Assembly (NCBI GenBank): GCA_963749825.1
Contig: CAVVOI010000009.1
Coordinates: forward strand, 186,001 to 250,000
Reading direction: 5' to 3'
DNA: 64,000 nt
Source of the DNA: UBA11865 sp963749825
GTDB taxonomy: Bacteria; Chloroflexota; Anaerolineae; Promineifilales; Promineifilaceae
The translations under genes were made by a program, and so were the position numbers. Positions 34,835-43,700 of this stretch are shown here, one piece after another; positions within the stretch are counted from its first letter, which is position 1, and every line of letters starts with the position of its first letter. The notes below the pieces were generated by a model, which made no database searches, had not been told where the DNA came from, and worked only from the letters and a program-made list of their open reading frames with translations.

Positions 34835-36049
34835 ATGGTGGGGCAACTAATCGGACAAAAGGTCGGCCGTTACCGTATAGATTCGCTTATCGGCGAGGGG
34901 GGCATGGGCTCCGTCCTTCGTGGTTTCGACGAAACGCTGCAGCGGGACGTAGCTATCAAGATCCTGGCTCCTCAATTTGAGCGCCGGCCCAATTTTCGAG
35001 AACGCTTTCTGCAAGAAGCGCGCACGGCGGCTCGGCTGCGCCATCCGGGTATCGTGCAGGTTTTCGATTTTGGCCAAGCCCCTTCTCAACTATATATCGT
35101 CATGGAGTTTATCCCGGGCGATAATTTGCACGAATTATTAAAAGCGCTGCGGAGCCGGGGCAAGCAGATGATCCTCGCCGAGGCGATCCAACTCGTCCGG
35201 CAGGTGAGCCTGGCCATCGATTACGCCCATCGTTATGGCGTGCTGCACCGGGATATCAAACCGTCAAACGTTATGCTGCGTGAAGAACCCAGTGACGGCC
35301 TGCCTTACCAGCCTATTCTCACCGACCTAGGCCTGGCCAAGCTGACTGAAGGAGGAATCATTACCGCCGTCGGCACCTCCATGGGTACCCCGGCCTATAT
35401 GTCCCCAGAACAGGCGCTAGGCGACACCACCGGTCCAACGAGCGACGTCTATTCAATGGGCATATTACTGTTCGAGCTAACTACGGGGCAACTGCCTTTC
35501 CCGGCCAAAAGCATTACCGACGCAATCCGCTACCATACGAAGGAACCACCGCCGCGTCCCAGCTCTATTCGCCCGGAATTGTCCGGATCGATAGAGCAAA
35601 TCATTCTCAAGGCGCTGGAAAAGGAGCCCCCCAATCGCTATCCGGGCGCTGCGGCTTTTGCCGATGCGCTGGATAGGCTGGATCTCGTTTCTGAGCAGGA
35701 CCAACCGGCGGCTGAAAGTGTCAGCCTTTTCACGCTCTACGAACCCAGCGTGGTTGCCCAGGACAAGCAGCGCCGCGCGTATGAATCGGCTGTGCCCGAG
35801 CGGCAAGATCGGCTGTTGATTATGATGGCCGAACAGACGACGAAGACCATCTCCCTGACCCCGGCCGGCTTGACCATCGGCCGCGTCCAGGGAAAACGAC
35901 CTGGTGTTAGATCAGGCCAATGTTTCCCGCCAGCACGCCCGCATCGAACACGACGGCCGCAATTATCTGGTCGTCGACCTGAACAGCACCAACGGCACTT
36001 ATTTAAACGACCTGAAGCTACTGCCAGATGTTCCCGAGGTATTAACTAA
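34835..36049 (+). CDS. PknB-type serine/threonine kinase, N-terminal piece of a broken gene
   Basis: From ATG 34835 (GAGGTG 6 nt upstream) an intact kinase domain spans about residues 10-275: glycine loop GEGGMGSVLRG, DVAIKIL, HRDIKPSNVM, DLGLAKL in place of DFG, GTPAYMSPEQ and YSMGILLFELTTG. Residues about 330-365 begin an FHA domain (ISLTPAGLTIGRVQG), but after base 35893 the frame is lost and the last 50 residues are nonsense. Removing one A from 35893-35896 restores GRVQGNDLVLD. It is the first part of a kinase-FHA-repeat-membrane protein whose remainder lies in other frames downstream. Confidence 0.85.
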   Translation: MVGQLIGQKVGRYRIDSLIGEGGMGSVLRGFDETLQRDVAIKILAPQFERRPNFRERFLQEARTAARLRHPGIVQVFDFGQAPSQLYIVMEFIPGDNLHELLKALRSRGKQMILAEAIQLVRQVSLAIDYAHRYGVLHRDIKPSNVMLREEPSDGLPYQPILTDLGLAKLTEGGIITAVGTSMGTPAYMSPEQALGDTTGPTSDVYSMGILLFELTTGQLPFPAKSITDAIRYHTKEPPPRPSSIRPELSGSIEQIILKALEKEPPNRYPGAAAFADALDRLDLVSEQDQPAAESVSLFTLYEPSVVAQDKQRRAYESAVPERQDRLLIMMAEQTTKTISLTPAGLTIGRVQGKRPGVRSGQCFPPARPHRTRRPQLSGRRPEQHQRHLFKRPEATARCSRGIN

Positions 36050-36313
36050 GGACAGCGCCCTTGCGCATCGGCGACACATGGATGCGTCTCGAGCCAGGTC
36101 CAACGACATTTCCACCTGGTCCGGCGACGGCCGCAGGCTTCTCAAGCGCGGCTCAGGCCACGTCGCTCACAGGTGAGATTGGGTTGGAGATGCAAACCTC
36201 CAGGCTGTCTGTCACGCCGGGCCAGAGCGCGACGGTGGCGGTCAATATTCTGAACCAGGGCCGGCGTCGTCGATCATTTTCATATCACGGTCGAGGGGGA
36301 TCACGCTGACTGG
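35895..36313 (+). pseudogene. FHA domain and linker, frameshifted middle of the kinase gene
   Basis: Frame from 35895 gives NDLVLDQANVSRQHARIEHDG, then DLNSTNGTYLND: the phosphothreonine-binding FHA core. A second shift at CCC 36058-36060 moves to the frame reading LRIGDTWMRLEPGPT, the end of FHA, a Pro/Ala linker and SRLSVTPGQSATVAVNILNQG. A third shift near 36260-36262 moves to GVVDHFHITVEGDHADWVSD, which continues into the repeat part. Each shift is cured by removing one base. FHA domains usually bind the phosphorylated kinase or its substrates. Confidence 0.75.
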
Positions 36314-37894
36314 GTGAGCGATCTCCCGGAACCTGTATACCTGATGCCTGGCGAACAGCGCACGGCGAGTTTTGTCATTTCGCCGCCGCGGCAGGCCGAG
36401 AGCCTGGCCGGCGAGCACCGGCTCACTATCAACGTCACCAGCAAGGCCGATCCGCAACAGGTGGCCACGATTCAGGCCGAGGTCGTCATCACCGCCTTCC
36501 AACAGTTCGCCGCCGAACTGTTTCCTCATCACAGCACGGGCATAGCCGAAGGCAAATTCCAGGTTGGCCTGCGTAACGGCGGCAATGTTAGTGTGGACGT
36601 GAGGTTAGATGCCGTGGGCCAGGAAGATAGTTGTGTTTTCACCTTTGACCAGCCCGTGGTTAACATACCGGCTGGCGAGGAAGGTCTGGTCAGCATGACG
36701 GCACGCTCCAAACAGCCAATTTTTGAGGATATACCTCGTCTGCACACGTTCACGGTTACAGCCCAGCCTTTGGGTAGTATGGCGCAGGCCCAGGTTCTGC
36801 ACGGTCAGTGGGAACAGCGGACCCCTTCGTTTGAACTGGAATTGCGGCCGCCCAGGCAAAGCGGTATCTCCTCAGGCCAGTTCACGATCCTGGCCCGTAG
36901 CCGAACCAACGACCGGATAGAGCTGCGATTTGAGGTCGACGACAGTCAAAGAGCCTGTGCATACACCGTTAAGCCGACTTCCATGACTCTGGAGCCTGGC
37001 CAGGAAGATCAGGCTCTCCTGAAAGTACGGCCGACGTTGCCTATGGCGAGCGAAGCACCGCGAAACCATACCTTTGCCGTTACGGCCCGGCCGGTGGAAG
37101 CGCCATCAAAAACCGAGCAGGTCACCGGGGAATGGCAACAAATCCCTCCAGCCTTTGCTATCCAACTGCAGCCGCAGCGGCAGAGTAGCTCGGCTAAGGT
37201 GACTTACAAGGTACTTACCAGTAACCAGAGCCAGGAGAGCTTGACCATTGAGCTAGAAGCCAAGCTTGTGGACGGCGGTTGTTCATTCAGCTTCGATCCT
37301 TCGCGGATGACCATTGCCAGCGGAAAGACGCAAGAGGCGCGCTTGACGGTGCAGGCCCGGAAGCCAACAGCCAGCGCCTATACACACGCCTTCACCGTTA
37401 CCGCCAGACCAACCGAAACGCCGGCAATCACCCGGCAGGTTCACGGTGAATGGAACCAGGTACCGCCTCAGTTTGAAGCCGAACTGCAGCCTAAGATGAT
37501 CAGCAGCCGGTCGGCAGCAAAATACCGGCTGTCGGTCCGCAACATAAGCGACAGCGATTTGTCTATTCGCCCAGACGCGGCCGACGCGGCCGGCAGCTGC
37601 AATTTTACCTTTGAGCCGTCGGAATTTACGGTGCCGGCCGGGGCCTCTCGCGCAACTGGACTAACAGTGCGTTCAACCAAGGGCCCGAAGGGCAAGGAAC
37701 ACTTGAGCCATAACTTTGCGGTGACGGCCAAGGTCTCTCAGGTGCCGGGCATCACGTCTAGGGTCGAAGGAGTTTGGGAACAACTGCCGGGCGGCCGGTC
37801 GACGGGGGCTTTCATCTTTCTGGCCTTGATCGCCTGGATCATCATCATCGCCGGCTGGACCTTGGCGCTGGCCTATCTGGCCAATCCTGCTTGA
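36314..37894 (+). CDS. Ig-like repeat and membrane part of the broken kinase gene
   Basis: An open frame of 526 codons beginning with GTG, which is not a natural start because the frame continues from upstream sequence. It holds about four tandem beta-rich repeats of roughly 110 residues, each ending in a variant of HTFTVTARP, then V.G.W.Q.PP.F (RNHTFAVTARP, YTHAFTVTARP, LSHNFAVTAK). A membrane helix (AFIFLALIAWIIIIAGWTLAL) ends at a TGA. Sensor-like extracellular repeats after a helix would be usual for PknB; here the repeats precede the helix, so they are cytoplasmic unless topology is reversed. Codons are richer in G and C than in neighbours. Confidence 0.7.
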   Translation: MSDLPEPVYLMPGEQRTASFVISPPRQAESLAGEHRLTINVTSKADPQQVATIQAEVVITAFQQFAAELFPHHSTGIAEGKFQVGLRNGGNVSVDVRLDAVGQEDSCVFTFDQPVVNIPAGEEGLVSMTARSKQPIFEDIPRLHTFTVTAQPLGSMAQAQVLHGQWEQRTPSFELELRPPRQSGISSGQFTILARSRTNDRIELRFEVDDSQRACAYTVKPTSMTLEPGQEDQALLKVRPTLPMASEAPRNHTFAVTARPVEAPSKTEQVTGEWQQIPPAFAIQLQPQRQSSSAKVTYKVLTSNQSQESLTIELEAKLVDGGCSFSFDPSRMTIASGKTQEARLTVQARKPTASAYTHAFTVTARPTETPAITRQVHGEWNQVPPQFEAELQPKMISSRSAAKYRLSVRNISDSDLSIRPDAADAAGSCNFTFEPSEFTVPAGASRATGLTVRSTKGPKGKEHLSHNFAVTAKVSQVPGITSRVEGVWEQLPGGRSTGAFIFLALIAWIIIIAGWTLALAYLANPA

Positions 37895-37972
37895 TCCACG
37901 GGACATTCTTGCCAGGCGGCAAGCCTGGGCATCGATTTCTTCTTTTTCGAACAGTTTGTTTCGCCACTTATC

Positions 37973-38365
37973 TTGGTCTTGGCCGGGGCGATTGGCGGGC
38001 TGGCCACAGGCATTGCGATTAAAGTGGCCGAACCGACAGCCAGTTGGAAAGGAGCCCTGCTCTACGCCATTGGCTGGGCCATCAGTTGGGGCGTTGGCAT
38101 TGGGCTCATAAACTACTTTGGCCTAACAGGTTTCGCAGGCACGGCGGCGGCCGGTGCTCTGGGAGGCATTTTCAGCGGGCTACTCTTACGGCGGACAGAG
38201 CTGCCGATTAGGGCACGGCATTTCTTGCTCGTGGTGCTTGGCTGGACCCTGGGCTCGCTGGTCATAGCTGCCAACTTTGGCTTCATTGGGCCGGCGATCT
38301 TCGGCGCCGTCGGCGGCCTGTTCATGCTGTGGCAAATTGGCCAGGCCAGGACCGAGTTGGCCTGA
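37973..38365 (+). CDS. Membrane tail, probably the C-terminus of the broken kinase gene
   Basis: The frame contains four to five glycine- and alanine-rich helices (LAGAIGGLATGIAIK, LLYAIGWAISWGVGIGLI, GTAAAGALGGIFSGLLL, FLLVVLGWTLGSLVIA). It has no ATG; the first possible start is TTG 37973. The same frame is open back to the TGA at 37892-37894 that ends the previous segment, reading GIDFFFFEQFVSPLILV between them. I therefore think it is the end of the same protein, cut by an in-frame TGA, rather than a separate gene. Confidence 0.55.
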   Translation: MVLAGAIGGLATGIAIKVAEPTASWKGALLYAIGWAISWGVGIGLINYFGLTGFAGTAAAGALGGIFSGLLLRRTELPIRARHFLLVVLGWTLGSLVIAANFGFIGPAIFGAVGGLFMLWQIGQARTELA

Positions 38366-38510
38366 TTGGCTGGTACTTATTCCGTCCCGACGAAAGCGAT
38401 ACGCGTGACGGAATCCTCGATACTAACGAACTCTTGGGTCTCAAAGAAGATCCGCAATTTGACAGGGAGTACTTATTTAAAGTCTTTCTCACCAGCCTGG
38501 ATTGGCACTT

Positions 38511-39005
38511 TCAGCCAGTTTTCGCGGAGGAGGTAAGCGGGCAACTAAAGTAGGCCACACTATAGGCACAGTATGGGTTATAGGCGTAATTGAAATCGAT
38601 TTCGAAGCTGTCGTTGCCAATTCTACGCATACCCGGCCGGTGGCTATCCATATACCGTCCGGCGCCATAACTCTCCTTGCCGTTAGTCGCATCCTTGAAG
38701 GGCATGAAGAATTCCTGGCCAAGAGGATCGCTGTAGATGACTAACGTGGCCGGTTGATCCCCTATCAAAAAAGAGAATTGACCCCAACGCCGGTAATCCT
38801 GGGTATCGCCGGTGCTGGTTTGCATGATGACGATGGGTTCGTCATCGGGAAACCGTTCTATTTTGACATCCAGTAGAAGGTCTTCATTATATTCGTAGTA
38901 GTTGAGTCCCTGGAAATCATGGCGCTGATCGTGATCCAAGGGCGACTGTGGATGGTTTTTCATAAAATGATCGATTTCATGCCGGAAATCTATTAAGTCA
39001 TTCAT
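38511..39005 (-). CDS. DUF1684-family protein, frameshifted near the C-terminus
   Basis: From ATG 39005 (AGGAGAG 6 nt upstream) 164 residues are read: NDLIDFRHEIDHFMKNHPQ, RWGQFSFLIGD, ATLVIYSD, FMPFKDATNGKESYGAGRYMD and IDFNYAYNPYCAYS...FSCPL. These are clear DUF1684 signatures; the family role is unknown. The normal ending, ENWLKVPIQAGEKDFK with a TAA at 38473-38475, is present in a different frame right after FSCPL, so one base appears lost around 38517-38525 and the frame stops early at 38511. The core is intact, so the product may still fold. Confidence 0.82.
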   Translation of the reverse strand: MNDLIDFRHEIDHFMKNHPQSPLDHDQRHDFQGLNYYEYNEDLLLDVKIERFPDDEPIVIMQTSTGDTQDYRRWGQFSFLIGDQPATLVIYSDPLGQEFFMPFKDATNGKESYGAGRYMDSHRPGMRRIGNDSFEIDFNYAYNPYCAYSVAYFSCPLTSSAKTG

Positions 39006-39040
39006 ATTGTTCTCTCCTAAGACATCCAAAATAAAATGTG

Positions 39041-39730
39041 TTACGGTTGTTCATTTATGGCCTGCTCGATGGAAGCGGCCATGCTTTCATAAGGAAACCC
39101 CACCGGCTGACCGTTGATAAAAAAAGAAGGTGTACCTCGAGCGCCGGCCGCCAGAGCTGCCTGCTGATCGCGGGAAACGTAGCTGCGGTATGTTCCGCTG
39201 TCCAAACAGTCATCAAATTGAGATTGGTCCAAGCCTATCGCCCTGGCATACCTCTTTAGCTCATCGGACGCCAAAGCGCCAATGGGCGTCTGTTCATAGA
39301 TGTAGTCGTGATAAGCCCAGAATTGACCTTGTTCTGAAGCGCATTGACCTGCTTCCGCCGCCTGGGGTGATTGTCGAGTGATGACGGGAAAGTGGCGAAA
39401 TGTGAAGCTGATTTGATCTCCATACTCAACCAATAGTCCATCCTTGATGCCCGAATTATGCCAGGCGCGACATGAAGGACAACCAAAATCGCCAAATTCG
39501 ACGATTCTAACAGGGGCATCGGCCGCGCCATCGATATTGGCGGCCGATATACCTTCGTAATCGTTTACCGAAGGGGCTGTTGAAGCCCGATAGTACACAA
39601 ATACGGCCAAAACCGCGACAACCAAGATAACGATCCCACCCATACGCAACCAGCGCATCCTTTTGACCCAGATGTTTTCTTCACGAAGTTGAGTGCGGCT
39701 CTTTTTGTTCTTTTGATTCCGATTCGCCAT
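39041..39730 (-). CDS. Membrane-anchored DsbA/thioredoxin-like disulfide oxidoreductase
   Basis: A 229-residue protein. A basic N-terminus and one membrane helix (MGGIVILVVAVLAVFVYY, about 31-48) place the rest outside the cytoplasm. The thioredoxin_4-type domain has the active site FGCPSCRAWH (CPSC), an alpha-helical insertion and the cis-proline motif GTPSFFINGQPV. Such proteins form or isomerise disulfides in exported proteins; the cysteines in the window's secreted proteins are possible clients. It lies alone on the minus strand, 66 bp from the terminator behind tRNA-Ser. Confidence 0.88.
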   Translation of the reverse strand: MANRNQKNKKSRTQLREENIWVKRMRWLRMGGIVILVVAVLAVFVYYRASTAPSVNDYEGISAANIDGAADAPVRIVEFGDFGCPSCRAWHNSGIKDGLLVEYGDQISFTFRHFPVITRQSPQAAEAGQCASEQGQFWAYHDYIYEQTPIGALASDELKRYARAIGLDQSQFDDCLDSGTYRSYVSRDQQAALAAGARGTPSFFINGQPVGFPYESMAASIEQAINEQP

Positions 39731-39795
39731 ATTACTCTACCAAGCAGAGAGGTTAGCATGACCCTGCTTTTGGTACTGTAATTTGGCTCACGAAT

Positions 39796-39824
39796 AAAAA
39801 AAGGACACTCAATGATGAGTGTCC
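39796..39824 (-). terminator. Intrinsic terminator behind tRNA-Ser
   Basis: GGACACTCA (39803-39811) pairs with TGAGTGTCC (39816-39824) across a 4-base loop, and on the minus strand seven Ts follow (39796-39802). It starts 8 bp after the tRNA-Ser 3' end. Confidence 0.9.
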
Positions 39825-39831
39825 TCAAAGG

Positions 39832-39920
39832 CGGAGAGGGTGGGATTCGAACCCACGGTGACCGGCAAAGGCCACAACGCTTTTCGAGAGCGCCCCGATC
39901 AACCACTCCGGCACCTCTCC
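39832..39920 (-). tRNA. tRNA-Ser (CGA)
   Basis: Acceptor GGAGAGG/CCTCTCC, D arm, anticodon loop CTCGAAA giving CGA (reads UCG), a long variable arm typical of serine tRNA, and T loop GGTTCGAATCC on the minus strand. Length 89 nt; CCA is not encoded. Confidence 0.95.
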
Positions 39921-39984
39921 AATAACAATAATTAAGATGTAAAACTACAACCGGCCGAATCGTTAGCCGGCGATGACTTTCTGC

Positions 39985-40467
39985 TTACTGTTCTCTCTTT
40001 CTAATGCTACGAAAGAATTCCTGTAGCAATTCCGCCGCTTCGTCCTCCAAAATACCGGCCGTTACCTCGATCGAATGGTTAAAATATGGTTTCGAAAGGA
40101 TGTCGACGACTGATCCAGCAGCGCCAAACCTCACATCAGGCGCGCCGTACACCAGTCGCTGAAGCCTGGCCTGAACCATGGCCCCGGCGCACATTGGGCA
40201 TGGTTCGAGTGTACTGTAAAGTGTAACGTCGATGAGACGCCAATTTTCCAGGAATTGGGCAGCTTGTTTTACAGCCAGCATTTCCGCATGAGCCGTGGGA
40301 TCTTGGTCAATTTCCTTGGCGTTAAATCCCCGGCCTATTACCTGGTTATTAAAAACGGCAATAGAACCGACTGGTACTTCGCCCATGGCGGCCGCTTTTT
40401 GTGCTTCGACCAGCGCGAGTTTCATCCACTGGATATCTATTTCGTTTAAAAGGTGCGATTCTGCCAC
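39985..40467 (-). CDS. tadA: tRNA-specific adenosine deaminase TadA
   Basis: A 160-residue zinc deaminase starting with GTG. The catalytic motifs are HAEMLAVKQAA (zinc histidine and proton-shuttle glutamate) and PCPMCAGAMVQARL (two zinc cysteines), with the TadA-type YGAPDVRFGAAGS after them. TadA converts A34 to inosine in tRNA-Arg(ACG), allowing one tRNA to read three codons, and is essential in most bacteria. It lies 65 bp upstream of tRNA-Ser on the same strand. Confidence 0.93.
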   Translation of the reverse strand: MAESHLLNEIDIQWMKLALVEAQKAAAMGEVPVGSIAVFNNQVIGRGFNAKEIDQDPTAHAEMLAVKQAAQFLENWRLIDVTLYSTLEPCPMCAGAMVQARLQRLVYGAPDVRFGAAGSVVDILSKPYFNHSIEVTAGILEDEAAELLQEFFRSIRKREQ

Positions 40468-40707
40468 AACGAACCCATTATAGCTGAGGGAAAATGAGCC
40501 GCCAAAGAAACGATCAGGCTACAATATATCGATGACTACAGGGTTCTTATGTTTGGGAACCTTGTGCAACCTACGAGCGATGATATATAGTGGTGAAAGA
40601 CGAATACTTTGGGCAAGAATACTTATTTCTGAATCACAGATTTTGTTTAACGTTTATCACCGTCATGGATTCCAAGTTGGCGGATTTTTTTGAGAGATAG
40701 AAGTCAA

Positions 40708-43700
40708 ATGGCCAAAAAACGAGCATACTTATTAATCGCGCTTCTTTTTTTGTTTTCTTCTGTGCTGACCGCTTGCCGGCGGGAGGATGCTGAACCAACG
40801 CCAGCACAAGAAGCAACCGAAACTGTGACTGTGCCGCCAACGGAGGTTCCGTCCGACTTGCCGGAATCACCGCCTGATGGCGAAACCAGTTCTGAAACTG
40901 AGGTGCTTTATGATTGGTCGCCCACTGTAGTTTACCGCGCCCCTGTAATTGGTGAAGAGCTACCGCTGGATGGAGCGATTACCGTGCGTTTCGACCAGCC
41001 GATGGATGAAAAGACTGTGGGTGAAGCCCTAAGCCTCCGCCAAGCGGGTAAAAACATTTCTGTTGACGGAGATTTAGCCTGGACGCATCCTGACACTTTC
41101 ATTTTTACGCCCAAGGAGCCGCTGGAACGTGAAGCCTTGTATGATTTGGCCATCGCGGAAACAGCGCAAAGCCGCTCTGGCAAAGCTTTGCTCGAGCCGG
41201 TGAATTTGCAGATATTGACTGTTGGTTATTTGGAGGTGAGTCAAGTCATCCCTGAGGCGAATACGAGAGATGTAGAAACAGATGTGGCAATCACTGTGAT
41301 GTTTAACCGGCCGGTAGTACCTCTCGTGAGTACCGGCCAACAAGCTGATTTACCGCAACCCTTGGAGTTTGAACCGGCCGTTTCGGGTCAAGGGGAATGG
41401 GTATCCACGAGTATCTACCGTTTTACCCCTGAAGATTCATTTGCAGGAGCCACAAGGTATCAGGCAATCGTGCCGGCCGGGCTGGAAGATATTACTGGGG
41501 GAACGCTGGCTCAAGATTTTACTTGGAATTTTACGACTGAAAGCCCAAGCGTCGTCGGTACTGTACCGGAGAATGGCTCTACCGGCATCAACCCAAGTGA
41601 AGCCATGACAGTGACGTTCAATATGCCTATGGATAAAGGCTCTGCCGAAGCAGCTTTTGTGCTTCAACCTACGGCATCCGTTGAGTTCAGCTGGAGTGAA
41701 AACGACAGTATTTTAACCGCTGTACCGGCACCCATTCTCGAACTCGAGACTCCCTATGAATTGTCGCTAACGACCTCGGCTCGAGCGGCAAACGGCCAGG
41801 CCGGTCTCGATAGAGAGACGACCATTTTCTTTGATACTGTCCCATATCCAACAGTTCTCGAAACCATACCGGCTAATGGAGAGATCGCGGACCGTCACCA
41901 ACGGGGTGTTACCATTGTCTTCGCTTCGCCAATGGATCTGGAAACAATAAAGGACGGGATAATTATAAAGCCAGCGCCTGATGATCCCACATACTATTTC
42001 AACGAATACAATAATTCACTGTACATCACCTTTGACCTTGAAAGAAATAGAGAATATTCGGTAACCGTCCCTGGCAGTGCCGCGGATCCATATGGGAATA
42101 CACTTGGCGAAGCGTACAGTTGGAGCTTTACGACGCCGGGCTACGATCCGTTGGTTTCTCTGAATTTGCCTCAGCCCATCAGCCAACTGAGTACGAGCCA
42201 GCCAACGGCGGTTGATATCATCCATCGCAATGTCTCCAGAATTGATGCTACATTATTCAATGCTGATCTACCAATAGGTGCTTTAGTAGAATCTCGCATC
42301 TATGATTATTTGCCGACGAGTGAAGCTCTGCGTACATGGTCGATACCGGTAGAGAAAAGCCAGGACCTAGCAGAAATCATGAACCTTAATTTAGCCGACG
42401 GGGATACTTTACCCCCGGGCGTTTACTTTTTGGAAGTTAACGGTCCAGAGATTCAAGAAGAACATGGCTACTGGCAAAATCAACGAAATATGATCGTCGT
42501 TGCCGACACAAACCTGGTCGTAAAGGAAATGTTCGGCCAGGTTTATATCTGGGCCACAAGGCTGATTGACGGTACGCCAGCGGCCGGATTGGATGTGACG
42601 CTGTTTGATGTAAACGGAAAACAAATTGGTAAGGCGATAACAGATGCTGGTGGCCTGGCTAATTTTGCTTACCAACCACCAGAAGACTATCTGCCCGGTG
42701 TTCTCGTAGTCAGCAATTCCCCTGGAGAGGCAGGTTTTGGAGTTGCAAGTAGTAACTGGAGTAATGGCATAAGTTCCTGGAGTTTCGGTCTAGACTCGGC
42801 CTGGAGTGATGAACCAGCACAGTATGTTTATCTTCATACTGACCGGCCTATTTACCGCCCAGGCGATAGCGTACAGTATCGAGGCATAGTCAGGGATACA
42901 AATTACGGCCGGTACCCGTTTCCAACCGTTGACGAAGTGACGGTGAACCTGGAATTCCTCACGGATTACGAACCGGTTGAGTATGAGTTTGTAGCCGAAT
43001 TGGATGGCAACGGCGAATTTTCCGGAGAATACACTATTCCCGAAGATGCTCAGCTAGGTACATATCGTCTCTACTTCGAGGGAAGAGATGTTGAGGCTGA
43101 CCGGATCTTTACAGTTTCCGAATACCGCAAGCCGGAATTTCAGGTGACGGCGACGCCTAGCCTCGAGGAAACGCTCCGCGGTGAACCTATTGAAGTCGTT
43201 ATCGAAGCAGAGTACTTTTTTGGCGGATCAGCAGCCGATTTGTTGGTGAATTGGACCGTATCCGAGAAGGATTACCGTTTGCCTTGGGATGGCCCCTATT
43301 ACAGCTTCGGGGATGATGGCAATTTCTTCTACGAACCGGGTGATCCATTTGATTTTGGAGTAGGTGGTGTTTTTGGCCAATATGTAACCAGCGGAGAGGG
43401 GCGTACCGACTCGGAAGGGCGGTTGGTGATCGAATTGCCGGCCGATCTTCTCGATGAAGTTGGACCCGGCAGCAGGGAAGTGGTGGTGGAGGCCAGTGTA
43501 TTTGACATAACTGAATTCCCGGTCACTGCTCGTGCCAGCACGGTTTTTCACGAAGGCGAGATATATGCCGGCATCGTACCGGCCGAGAATGTTGGCCTGG
43601 CAGGGACTGAAATGGCCGTCGATATCATAACGGTTGATTGGAACGGCATAGCCCAACCCGACCGAGAAGTGGAGGTTGCTTTCTATGAACGTGTCTGGAA

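Noticed and set aside
34835..38400. Insertion sequence as the cause of the broken kinase gene
   Set aside because: No transposase, terminal inverted repeats or target duplication were seen; the damage is single-base shifts.
38379..38414. Hairpin ATTCCGTC/GACGGAAT as a terminator
   Set aside because: The 8-bp stem is real but the loop is 20 bases and no T-run follows on either strand.
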